This document shows, piece by piece, positions 1 to 7,480 of a stretch of DNA of 8,037 nucleotides. A program made the translations under genes and the position numbers. The notes below the pieces were generated by a model that was not told where the DNA came from, did no database searches, and saw only the letters and a program-made list of their open reading frames with translations. Each line of letters starts with the position of its first letter. The first letter of the stretch is position 1. Source of the stretch: Gallionella sp. (GTDB lineage Bacteria; Pseudomonadota; Gammaproteobacteria; Burkholderiales; Gallionellaceae); NCBI GenBank assembly GCA_004298605.1, contig SCPW01000036.1:1-8037 (forward strand), read 5' to 3'.

Positions 1-1328
1 CGCTGGACCAAGCCAGCATAGAGGCCGGGGATGCCCTCGCCGAGAGCTGCTATTCGTGCCACGGATCCAACGGGAACAGCGAGAAATACGGCTTGATCCC
101 GTCGCTGGCCGCCATGCCGCCGGAATACTTTATCTATTCGCTCAAAACTTACTTGGGCGGCAAACGGGACAACGAGCCCATGGAAATCTTCAGGGCTTCG
201 CTGGGTGAAAAGGAGATCAAACAACTGGCTGCCTATTATGCCTCTCAGACCCCGCGCAAACCGCCCAAGCCCGCAAAAGGCAGCTATAAAGAGGGCGAGC
301 TTGCCTCCGCCGATTGCGCGGGCTGCCATGGTTTGGATGGCAACTCGCTGAACCCCGAGATTCCCCATCTCGCCGGCCAGCCTTCCGAGTACCTCATCAA
401 GGCGATGAAAGACTACCGCAACGGCATCCGCAAAGAACGGCTGATGATGGATGCATTGCATAAAATGAGCGACAGCAAGATCATCGACCTCGCCGCCTAC
501 TACGCCCAACAGAGACCGGAATCCCCCCTGAAAAGCCAGCAGAACGCGCTGAAAACCTTCGACCCTATCGCACAGGGCAAAGCAATCGCCGACACGTGCA
601 ATGCATGCCACGGCCCCAATGGAAACAGCCTCAAACTGGATGTTCCCAGCCTGAGCGGTTTGGGCATCAGGTATTTTGTTGCGGCGGCTTCGGCCTATCG
701 CGATGGCACGCGCAAGCATCCCGTCATGGAGAAGGTGGTCAGCCAGCTCAGCGACAGCGACTTTGAAAAAGCTGGCTTCTATTACGGGCTTCAGCCACCG
801 ACGAACAACAAAAAAGCCACAGGCTTTGACCAGGCCGCCGGCGAGAAACTCAGCAAAGAATGCGTGAGCTGCCATGGCAAGGGTGGCATCAGCACCGACT
901 CCAGGACTCCCAGCCTCGCCGGCCAAGATGCCGCTTATCTGGCGGCCGCAACCCGCGCCTACGCAAAAGGCGAGCGGCTCAGCGATGCCATGAAATCGCC
1001 GGCCGAAGTGCTCAAGGAGCAGGATATCATCAACGTCACCGGCTACTTTGCTTCGCTCCCGTCCGCAAAACCCGACAATAACATTCCGGCCCAACCCCAG
1101 GTTTCCATCGTCGTAAAGTGCGACCGCTGCCACGGCGACAACGGCAACAGCACCGAACGCGGCACCCCGAGCATAGCCGGGCAATCCGAAGCCTACCTGG
1201 CGCTGGCTCTCAAGGAATACCAGGACGGAAGGCGCAAGAACAAATACATGAACGCCATGTCGGACGTGCTGAGCGTAGTGGAGATGAAAGCCATCGCGGC
1301 TTACTACGCGAAACAGGAACGCAAATAG
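1..1328 (+). CDS. Multi-domain c-type cytochrome, at least five c553/c4-like hemes (5' end missing)
   Basis: Partial gene: the frame is open from base 3 with no start codon before the first heme motif, so it begins upstream; 441 residues are visible. Five CxxCH heme-attachment motifs occur at bases 48-62 (CYSCH), 315-329 (CAGCH), 597-611 (CNACH), 861-875 (CVSCH) and 1119-1133 (CDRCH), spaced 86-94 residues apart. Each begins a class I cytochrome domain with the pattern CxxCHGxxG(N)S...PsLaGq...Y...Y..G.R...M...LsD..i...A.YYA.Q. A Met lies 43-44 residues after the first Cys of every repeat, as expected for the distal heme ligand, so all five sites look His/Met coordinated and relatively high potential. 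Family knowledge: c553/c4 cytochromes are periplasmic electron carriers, usually with one or two hemes. A signal peptide is expected in the missing part. Repeat 1 (SLAAMPPEYF) and repeat 3 (SLSGLGIRYF) lack the GQ seen in repeats 2, 4 and 5. The electron partner is unknown. A weaker in-frame TTG at base 93 is not a credible start because it would discard the first heme. Confidence 0.9.
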   Translation, partial: LDQASIEAGDALAESCYSCHGSNGNSEKYGLIPSLAAMPPEYFIYSLKTYLGGKRDNEPMEIFRASLGEKEIKQLAAYYASQTPRKPPKPAKGSYKEGELASADCAGCHGLDGNSLNPEIPHLAGQPSEYLIKAMKDYRNGIRKERLMMDALHKMSDSKIIDLAAYYAQQRPESPLKSQQNALKTFDPIAQGKAIADTCNACHGPNGNSLKLDVPSLSGLGIRYFVAAASAYRDGTRKHPVMEKVVSQLSDSDFEKAGFYYGLQPPTNNKKATGFDQAAGEKLSKECVSCHGKGGISTDSRTPSLAGQDAAYLAAATRAYAKGERLSDAMKSPAEVLKEQDIINVTGYFASLPSAKPDNNIPAQPQVSIVVKCDRCHGDNGNSTERGTPSIAGQSEAYLALALKEYQDGRRKNKYMNAMSDVLSVVEMKAIAAYYAKQERK

Positions 1329-1340
1329 ATTGGTGCAGCC

Positions 1341-1363
1341 CGGCCCGCAAAAGACTCGGGCCG
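1341..1363. terminator. GC-rich inverted repeat just after the cytochrome gene
   Basis: Perfect 7-base arms CGGCCCG (1341-1347) and CGGGCCG (1357-1363) flank a 9-base A-rich loop, 13 bases after the cytochrome stop codon. No T-run follows on either strand, so this is a stable 3' hairpin that might help termination or protect the mRNA end, not a canonical intrinsic terminator. Confidence 0.4.
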
Positions 1364-1390
1364 CCAATTCGCAACAAAAATATCAATTGT

Positions 1391-1430
1391 TTTGTGGGGT
1401 GGGCGCAGACCCCCACAAATTCTATGTTTT
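1391..1430. terminator. Probable terminator between convergent cytochrome and ubiC genes
   Basis: Perfect 9-base inverted repeat: TTTGTGGGG (1391-1399) and CCCCACAAA (1411-1419) with an 11-base loop. On the plus strand it is followed by the T-rich stretch TTCTATGTTTT, which fits termination of the cytochrome transcript. Because the arms are symmetrical it could also stop the opposing ubiC transcript, although no T-run follows on the minus strand. Its position between two convergent genes supports the role. Confidence 0.6.
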
Positions 1431-1458
1431 AACGCGAGCCGGAATCAGGACGAAAAAC

Positions 1459-2010
1459 TCATGCTCGCCTGTCCAGCCGCAAAATTTCCGGCAGGAACAC
1501 TTCGGTCACCAGCAGCGGCGCGCTATGCAGATAGAACAGCGAGCGGCGCGCCCATAGCCTTCCGGGCGGATCAACCAACACGGTAGCGGCGCGTTTGTAC
1601 AGCGGGTGCGCGCAGCGCAGTGCCCGGTAATGCAGCGGTCTGCGCTCTACCAGCGGGTGCGCGAACAGCAATGCGCCGAGCGGTTTGTTGCCCAGGCCGC
1701 GCACGGCGGCCCATGCGCCGCGCAGATGTTGCCGTGCGCAGGCGCTGTGCGCGAATACGACCGGCTGGTCGTCGGCGTACAGAAACACTTCGCGCGAGTA
1801 GGCGAGCTGGTGCGGCGCGATGCCCAGTAGGGCGGCTTCATCCGGCGCGATGCGCGCCAGCCCGCCGTGTACGTTGCGCACGGTGAAATGGGTGCAGCGT
1901 TGCTGGATGCGTTTGGTCAGCGAGCCGTGGTCGTGCAGCCAGGGCGCGAGGGCGCACCCGCAGCCCAGGGTCGCGCCGCGCCAGAATTTGTCAGACGTGC
2001 AGGTAGTCAT
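1459..2010 (-). CDS. ubiC: Chorismate lyase (chorismate--pyruvate lyase)
   Basis: Predicted 183 residues, against about 165 in E. coli UbiC. The family converts chorismate to 4-hydroxybenzoate plus pyruvate, the first committed step of ubiquinone synthesis, in the cytoplasm. Visible conserved blocks: WLHDHGSLTKRI (24-35), REVFLYADDQPVVFAHS (73-89; R73 matches the product-binding Arg76 of E. coli), LGNKPLG (106-112), WARRSLFYL (153-161) and LLVTEVFLPE (166-175; E170 matches E. coli Glu155). The start is the ATG at 2010, which lies inside the last codons of recG, giving a 20-base overlap in another frame; the open frame upstream of it translates to shadow sequence of recG. No strong Shine-Dalgarno is seen, so translation is probably coupled to recG. 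No later in-frame ATG precedes the conserved WLHD block. Confident on function, less so on the exact N-terminus. Confidence 0.9.
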   Translation of the reverse strand: MTTCTSDKFWRGATLGCGCALAPWLHDHGSLTKRIQQRCTHFTVRNVHGGLARIAPDEAALLGIAPHQLAYSREVFLYADDQPVVFAHSACARQHLRGAWAAVRGLGNKPLGALLFAHPLVERRPLHYRALRCAHPLYKRAATVLVDPPGRLWARRSLFYLHSAPLLVTEVFLPEILRLDRRA

Positions 2011-4177
2011 GTTTGTTTGCCATCCAGCGGTGCAAATGCGCCCGCGCCGCTTCGGGGTAATCGCGCAACAGTTCATCGGCGATTTGTCGCGCGTGTTCCA
2101 ATAAATCTTCGTCCGCGCTGATGTCGGCGAAGCGTAGCATCGCCACGCCGCTTTGTCGCGCGCCGAGCAATTCGCCCGGGCCGCGCAATTGTAAATCCTG
2201 TTGCGCGATGGCGAAGCCGTCAGTGCTTTCAAAAATAATTTTCAATCTGGCCCGCGCCAGTTCGGAAAGCGGTTGCTGGTATAGCAGGATGCACAGGCTT
2301 TGCATAGCGCCCCGCCCCACCCGCCCGCGCAGTTGGTGCAGTTGCGCCAGCCCCATGCGCTCGGCGTGGTCGATCACCATCAGGCTGGCATTCGGCACGT
2401 CCACGCCGACCTCGATTACGGTGGTGGCGACCAGCAGGTGCAGCTCGTTCGTCTTGAACGCGGCCATCACGCGCGCCTTCTCGGCATTGTCGAGCTTGCC
2501 GTGCGCCAGCCCGACGCGCAGCTCCGGGAAGGTTTGCGCCAGCAACTGGAACGTCTCCAGCGCGGTTTGCAATTGCAGCGCTTCGGATTCGTCGATCAGC
2601 GGGCACACCCAATATGCCTGCCGCCCTTCGAGGCAGGCGGCGCGCACTCTGGCGAACACTTCGTCGCGGCGCGCATCGCTGACCAGCTTGGTGATGACCG
2701 GCGTGCGACCGGGCGGCAATTCGTCGATCACCGACACATCCAGATCGGCGTAATAGCTCATCGCCAGGGTGCGCGGGATCGGCGTGGCGCTCATCATCAA
2801 CTGGTGCGGCTCTTGAAAACAACTCCCTCCCCCTTGCAGGGGGAGGGCTGGGGAGGGGGTAGAAGTATTATCTGCCCGCGACTCTACCCCCATCCTATCC
2901 TTCCCCCTGCAAGGGGGAAGGGACTGTTTTGGCTTCGCATCACTTGAATCCGTCGCAACGGCATAAGCCGCTTTACCTTTGTTGCGCAGCGCGAGCCGTT
3001 GCTGCACGCCGAACTTGTGCTGCTCGTCCACAATTGCCAGACCGAGTTTGCAGAAGCTGATTTGCTCCTGAAACAGCGCGTGCGTGCCGATGGCGAGCAG
3101 CGTCTCGCCCGATGCGATGCGTTCGGCGGCCAGTTGTTTTTCTTTTTTTTTCAGGCTGCCGGACAGCCACACCGGCGCGATGCCGAGCGGCGTCAGCCAG
3201 TCGCGCAGTTTGAGGTAATGCTGTTCGGCGAGAATCTCGGTGGGCGACATCAGCGCGACCTGGTAGCCGTTTTCGATGGCCTGCAACGCGGCCAGCGCCG
3301 CAACGATGGTCTTGCCGCTGCCGACATCGCCGAGCAGCAGCCGCTGCATCGGGTGCGGCCGCGCGAGATCGCGGCTGATTTCTGCAAAGGTGCGTTGCTG
3401 CGCTTTGGTCAGCGCAAACGGCAAATCCTGAATCAGGCGCGCGGCCAGTCGCCCGTGCGCGGCAAGAGCTGGCGCGAGACGCTGGCCGCGTTCGCGGTGA
3501 TGGGCGCGCATCGACAGTTGTTGCGCCAGCAATTCGTCGAATTTGACACGCCGCCAGGCGGCGTGGCTGCGGTCTTCCAGCGCGCTGGCGGCGATATCCG
3601 GGGTGGGGTTGTGCAGCAGTTGGAGGCTGTCGGCAAAGCCGGTCAGGTGCAGCCTGCGCAACAGCGTGTCCGGCAAGGTATCGGTCAACGGCAGCGTTTC
3701 CAGCGCGTTGGCGATCAGCTTGCGCAACGCCGTTTGCGACAATCCGGCGGTGGTCGGATAAACCGGCGTGAGGCTCTGTTGCAGCGGCGTATCGTCCTCG
3801 ACCGCGCGGCATTTCGGATGCACCATCTCCAGCCCGTAATAGCCCGTGCGCGCTTCGCCAATGGCGCGTATTTGCTTGCCTTCCGCAAGCTGCTTCTGCT
3901 GGCTGGGATAAAAATTCAGGAAGCGCAAATACAGTTCGCCGCCATTGTTCTGCAAACGGCAAACCAAAGTACGGCGCGGCCTGAAAGTAATTTCGCTGTG
4001 GGTGATCGTGCCTTGCACCTGCACCGTCTGGCCCGGTTGCACAGTGCTGATCGGCGCGAGATGCGTTTCATCTTCGTAGCGCAACGGCAGATGCAACAGC
4101 AAGTCGGCGCGGTGGCGGATGCCGAGTTTGGCGAGTTTGGCTAGCGTGGCGGGCGAGATTTTTACGGGGGTGTTCAA
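1991..4177 (-). CDS. recG: ATP-dependent DNA helicase RecG, with an in-frame repeat-derived insertion
   Basis: 728 residues; usual RecG proteins are about 680-700. RecG remodels stalled replication forks and drives branch migration of Holliday junctions. Domains: N-terminal wedge/OB region (about 25-130; LLLHLPLRYEDETHL at 26-40, VQVQGTI at 53-59); helicase domain 1 with Walker A GDVGSGKT (283-290), SPTEILAEQH (311-320), DEQH box (384-387) and SATP motif III (463-466); helicase domain 2 with AHGKL (558-562), VATTVIEVGVDVP (583-595) and QLRGRVGRG (615-623); and the C-terminal RecG signature STDGFAIAQQDLQLRGPGELLG (651-672). Between motifs II and III, residues 403-456 replace what is a loop of about 6 residues in E. 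coli. Most of that insert (about 417-454) is encoded by a palindromic repeat (see 2816-2930). The start is a TTG (4175-4177): an in-frame TAA lies 12 bases upstream and no ATG occurs before the conserved LLLHLPLRYED block. No clear ribosome site is visible. ridA lies upstream; the stop overlaps ubiC. All catalytic motifs are intact, so it is probably functional. Confidence 0.96.
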   Translation of the reverse strand: MNTPVKISPATLAKLAKLGIRHRADLLLHLPLRYEDETHLAPISTVQPGQTVQVQGTITHSEITFRPRRTLVCRLQNNGGELYLRFLNFYPSQQKQLAEGKQIRAIGEARTGYYGLEMVHPKCRAVEDDTPLQQSLTPVYPTTAGLSQTALRKLIANALETLPLTDTLPDTLLRRLHLTGFADSLQLLHNPTPDIAASALEDRSHAAWRRVKFDELLAQQLSMRAHHRERGQRLAPALAAHGRLAARLIQDLPFALTKAQQRTFAEISRDLARPHPMQRLLLGDVGSGKTIVAALAALQAIENGYQVALMSPTEILAEQHYLKLRDWLTPLGIAPVWLSGSLKKKEKQLAAERIASGETLLAIGTHALFQEQISFCKLGLAIVDEQHKFGVQQRLALRNKGKAAYAVATDSSDAKPKQSLPPCRGKDRMGVESRADNTSTPSPALPLQGGGSCFQEPHQLMMSATPIPRTLAMSYYADLDVSVIDELPPGRTPVITKLVSDARRDEVFARVRAACLEGRQAYWVCPLIDESEALQLQTALETFQLLAQTFPELRVGLAHGKLDNAEKARVMAAFKTNELHLLVATTVIEVGVDVPNASLMVIDHAERMGLAQLHQLRGRVGRGAMQSLCILLYQQPLSELARARLKIIFESTDGFAIAQQDLQLRGPGELLGARQSGVAMLRFADISADEDLLEHARQIADELLRDYPEAARAHLHRWMANKHDYLHV
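2816..2930. repeat. Palindromic repeat element inserted in frame within recG
   Basis: The core 2825-2922 (98 bases) is a large imperfect inverted repeat. The left arm (2825-2863) and the reverse complement of the right arm (2883-2922) agree over most of 39-40 positions around a 19-base centre. Each arm itself contains a perfect 9-base hairpin with a 5-base TTGCA/TGCAA loop: CCCTCCCCC (2825-2833) with GGGGGAGGG (2839-2847), and CCTTCCCCC (2899-2907) with GGGGGAAGG (2913-2921). Flanking AAAACA (2816-2821) and TGTTTT (2925-2930) extend the inverted symmetry to 115 bases. The frame stays open on the recG strand and encodes about residues 417-454, including SLPPCRGK and SPALPLQGGG. I see no transposase and no clear target-site duplication. 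It resembles REP/MITE-type intergenic repeats; the analogy is with Rickettsia palindromic elements that sit inside genes. Confidence 0.8.
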
Positions 4178-4204
4178 TTCGGATTTTTAGGGTGCCAGTT
4201 TTTC

Positions 4205-4352
4205 GTAGGGGCGCGATTCATCGCGCCCTGATTTATTTCGTATCAAAAAAGGGCGCAAGCCCTCTATCCAACTTTCCCCCAGAGGGGGAAAGGGCGATGG
4301 TTCCCTCTCCCTCCGGGAGAGGGTTTGGGTGAGGGTCGAATCGCGCCCCTAC
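4205..4352. repeat. 148-base repeat element with 15-base terminal inverted repeats, upstream of recG
   Basis: Perfect terminal inverted repeats GTAGGGGCGCGATTC (4205-4219) and GAATCGCGCCCCTAC (4338-4352). Inside are three further hairpins: GGGCGCGA (4209-4216) with TCGCGCCC (4221-4228); CTTTCCCCC (4272-4280) with GGGGGAAAG (4284-4292); and CCCTCTCCC (4303-4311) with GGGAGAGGG (4315-4323). It fills most of the 210-base gap between ridA and recG, has no coding capacity, and its right end plus CAATTG shares CGCCCCTACAATTG with the repeat at 4826-4839. It may be a small non-autonomous mobile element or a nested array of REP-like units. It separates recG from ridA and may change transcript read-through. 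Confidence 0.75.
4245..4263 (-). terminator. Possible weak intrinsic terminator after ridA
   Basis: Read on the minus strand, AGGGC (4263-4259) pairs with GCCCT (4254-4250) across a 4-base loop (TTGC), and the 3' arm runs into six T (4250-4245). The stem is short (5 pairs) and lies about 125 bases after the ridA stop inside the repeat element, so it would be a weak terminator ahead of recG. Confidence 0.4.
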
Positions 4353-4387
4353 AATTGTATTTTTGATTGAATGTTCGAAATATGCGC

Positions 4388-4774
4388 CTAACCATGAACA
4401 ACCAGCACCCCATCCATCTCCACCAGCGCGCCGCGCGGTAACGCAGCCACGCCGACAGCGGCGCGCGCCGGATAGGGCTGGTGAAAATAGCCCGCCATGG
4501 TTTCGTTGACCCTGGCGAAATGCGCGAGGTCGGTGAGATACACATTCAGCTTCACCATGTCGTCGAGGCTGCTGTCGGCGGCAGTCGCCACTGCGCGCAG
4601 GTTCTGGAACACGCGATGTATCTGCGCTTCGATGCCTTCCACCATCTGCATGGTGGAAGGGTCGAGGCCGATTTGCCCGGACAGGTATACCGTTTCATTG
4701 ACTCGCACCGCCTGGGAATAAGTGCCGATTGCGGCGGGTGCATCGGGGGTCTGGATGATTTGTTTGTTTGCCAT
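4388..4774 (-). CDS. ridA: RidA/YjgF family 2-iminobutanoate/2-iminopropanoate deaminase
   Basis: 128 residues, the usual length for this family. RidA trimers hydrolyse reactive enamine/imine intermediates released by pyridoxal-phosphate enzymes such as threonine dehydratase, preventing damage to other PLP enzymes in the cytoplasm. Visible signatures: [12 protein letters not shown] (12-23, with Tyr19 of the active site), [11 protein letters not shown] (29-39), [13 protein letters not shown] (78-90), and [21 protein letters not shown] (101-121). R104 matches the catalytic Arg105 of E. coli RidA, and D121 replaces Glu120, a common variation. The start was set at the ATG at 4774 because GGAG precedes it by six bases; an in-frame ATG 12 bases upstream (4786) overlaps that ribosome site and would add MEQH. 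recG follows downstream, an arrangement frequently seen in proteobacteria (often spoT-ridA-recG); here pgm, not spoT, is upstream. Confidence 0.93.
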   Translation of the reverse strand: MANKQIIQTPDAPAAIGTYSQAVRVNETVYLSGQIGLDPSTMQMVEGIEAQIHRVFQNLRAVATAADSSLDDMVKLNVYLTDLAHFARVNETMAGYFHQPYPARAAVGVAALPRGALVEMDGVLVVHG

Positions 4775-4803
4775 GTGCTGCTCCATAAAAAATAAGTCTG
4801 CGT

Positions 4804-4839
4804 AAAAATGGGGCGTGATAAATCACGCCCCTACAATTG
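4804..4839 (-). terminator. Palindromic repeat acting as probable pgm terminator
   Basis: A perfect 10-base stem, GGGGCGTGAT (4810-4819) with ATCACGCCCC (4822-4831) and a 2-base centre, lies in the 78-base gap between pgm and ridA. On the minus strand the stem is followed by A and then five T (4808-4804), the layout of an intrinsic terminator, about 20 bases after the pgm stop. The hairpin and its CTACAATTG flank are the same repeat family as the ends of the element at 4205-4352, so a dispersed repeat seems to have been adopted as a terminator. Confidence 0.65.
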
Positions 4840-4852
4840 CGGTTATAGCGGC

Positions 4853-6499
<1,647 letters not shown>

Positions 6500-6520
6500 T
6501 TATGGTGACCTTTTTTCGCC

Positions 6521-6529
6521 ATATTACCA
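6521..6529 (-). promoter_or_regulatory. Candidate extended -10 promoter for pgm
   Basis: The minus strand reads TGGTAATAT, matching the extended -10 form TGnTATAAT at 5 of 6 hexamer positions with the TG in place. It lies about 37 bases upstream of the pgm start codon. No good -35 hexamer is present at the usual 16-18 base spacing, which is tolerated in extended -10 promoters. Prediction from pattern alone. Confidence 0.4.
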
Positions 6530-6575
6530 CCAGAGCGGCGGATAAACTGTCCCGTCAATTCCCCCAAAGCACCCA

Positions 6576-6602
6576 ATTCCTGCAATAATTGCGAGCAGGA
6601 AT
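6576..6602. promoter_or_regulatory. Nested palindrome in the pgm/rpiA divergent region
   Basis: Perfect 8-base arms ATTCCTGC (6576-6583) and GCAGGAAT (6595-6602) enclose a second overlapping palindrome, GCAAT-A-ATTGC (6582-6592). It ends 27 bases before the rpiA start codon, in the 145-base region shared by two divergent sugar-phosphate genes. It could be an operator for a dimeric regulator or a leader hairpin on the rpiA mRNA; no regulator can be named. Confidence 0.4.
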
Positions 6603-6629
6603 AACAATGATCGTAAGAGAGGATGCAGC

Positions 6630-7292
6630 ATGATGAGCCAGGATGATTTGAAACGCGCGGTAGCCCAAGCCGCGATTCAGTATGTGCCGTTCGATTGCAT
6701 CGTCGGCGTGGGCACGGGTTCCACCGCCAATTTTTTCATTGATGAATTGGCCAAAATCAGACACAAGATACGCGGCGCGGTGGCCAGTTCCGAGGCTTCG
6801 GCGAAGCGTTTGCAGGGGCACGGCATCGAAGTGTTGTCGCTGAACGATGCCGGCGATTTGCCGGTGTATGTGGATGGCGCGGACGAAATTACGCGCCACA
6901 TGCACATGGTCAAAGGCGGCGGCGGCGCATTGACGCGCGAGAAGATTGTCGCGGCGGCGAGCAAAAAATTTATTTGCGTGTGCGATGCCAGCAAGCTGGT
7001 GGATGTGCTGGGCAAATTCCCGTTGCCGGTCGAGGTAATCCCGATGGCGCGCAGTTCCGTGGCGCGGCAACTGGTCGCGTTGGGCGGGCAACCCAAGTTG
7101 CGCGAGGGTTTTACCACGGATAACGGCAATGTCATTATTGATGTACACGGGCTGCAAATCATGAACCCGGTGGAGCTGGAATCGGCGCTGGACCACATCG
7201 CGGGGGTGGTCACCAACGGCCTGTTTGCGCGTCGCGCCGCCGATGTGCTGCTGCTCGGCACACCCGAAGGCGTGAAGACGATAACGGCGTAA
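6630..7292 (+). CDS. rpiA: Ribose-5-phosphate isomerase A
   Basis: 220 residues; E. coli RpiA has 219 and the two align nearly end to end. It interconverts ribose-5-phosphate and ribulose-5-phosphate in the non-oxidative pentose phosphate pathway (and, in autotrophs, the Calvin cycle). Visible motifs: phosphate-binding GVGTGST (26-32), VDGADE (81-86, with Asp82 and Asp85 matching E. coli Asp81 and Asp84), [11 protein letters not shown] (95-105, with Lys95 and the catalytic base Glu104), FICVCDASK (114-122), [12 protein letters not shown] (131-142), and the C-terminal [11 protein letters not shown] (208-218). AGAGGA lies six bases upstream of the ATG at 6630; the next codon is also ATG and matches the E. 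coli start, so the true protein may be one residue shorter. It is divergent from pgm and is followed by phoU on the same strand after 188 bases. Confidence 0.97.
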   Translation: MMSQDDLKRAVAQAAIQYVPFDCIVGVGTGSTANFFIDELAKIRHKIRGAVASSEASAKRLQGHGIEVLSLNDAGDLPVYVDGADEITRHMHMVKGGGGALTREKIVAAASKKFICVCDASKLVDVLGKFPLPVEVIPMARSSVARQLVALGGQPKLREGFTTDNGNVIIDVHGLQIMNPVELESALDHIAGVVTNGLFARRAADVLLLGTPEGVKTITA

Positions 7293-7306
7293 GACGCCTT
7301 AACCTA

Positions 7307-7355
7307 CCCTTCCACGAAGGGGAAGGGACGTTTGCCTCCTCGCCCGCTTGCGAGG
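7307..7355. repeat. Two small hairpins after rpiA, one related to the recG-type palindrome
   Basis: CCCTTCC (7307-7313) pairs with GGAAGGG (7321-7327), a degenerate version of the CCTTCCCCC/GGGGGAAGG palindrome inside recG. A second hairpin, CCTCGC (7338-7343) with GCGAGG (7350-7355), follows. Neither is followed by a T-run, so they are not canonical terminators, although they may mark the 3' end of the rpiA transcript. The rest of the gap from 7293 to 7410 shows nothing else that I can name. Confidence 0.45.
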
Positions 7356-7417
7356 CTTAGTCGAATGGCTAGTTGTTTCACCAGAGGATTGAGGAGAGGG
7401 GAGAATTGTTTCCACCG

Positions 7418-7451
7418 ATGTCATCTTCCCTTCACATTTGCAGTTTACACT
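7418..7451 (+). promoter_or_regulatory. Candidate PHO box and -10 element upstream of phoU
   Basis: ATGTCAT (7418-7424), four bases, then CCTTCAC (7429-7435) resembles the two 7-base half sites (CTGTCAT) spaced by four bases that bind PhoB; the first half matches at 6 of 7 and the second at about 4 of 7. A -10-like TACACT (7446-7451) begins 11 bases after the box, the spacing used in PhoB-activated promoters. A perfect palindrome TGCAGT-TTAC-ACTGCA (7439-7454) overlaps the -10. The start codon of phoU is 29 bases beyond the -10. Prediction from pattern alone. Confidence 0.35.
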
Positions 7452-7480
7452 GCACGACCGTTTTTTTGAGGAATGATCGC

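Noticed and set aside
2009..2022. Shared TTTGTTTGCCAT near the recG end and the ridA start (about 4763-4774)
   Set aside because: Both encode MANK in the minus direction by chance; 12 bases with no surrounding similarity is not enough for a repeat.
2011..2232. Longer N-terminus for ubiC (open frame extends to 2232)
   Set aside because: This extension lies wholly inside recG in another frame, has shadow-like composition, and would make UbiC 257 residues against about 165 in E. coli.
2999..4144. Long plus-strand open frame of 381 codons opposite recG
   Set aside because: It is an antisense shadow of the high-GC recG gene. It has no recognisable domain, is rich in Q, R and A, and the minus-strand RecG match accounts for the whole interval.
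2825..4352. CRISPR array from repeated GC-rich palindromes
   Set aside because: The repeats are few, differ in length and sequence, have no regular spacers, and one lies inside a coding gene.
6555..7196. Minus-strand open frame of 213 codons opposite rpiA
   Set aside because: RpiA on the plus strand is certain; the antisense frame has atypical composition and crosses the pgm/rpiA control region.
7439..7467. Intrinsic terminator before phoU (TGCAGT/ACTGCA hairpin and a T7 run)
   Set aside because: The 6-base stem is separated from the T-run by six bases, and the run is just ahead of the phoU ribosome site, so a terminator here is unlikely; a regulatory palindrome fits better.
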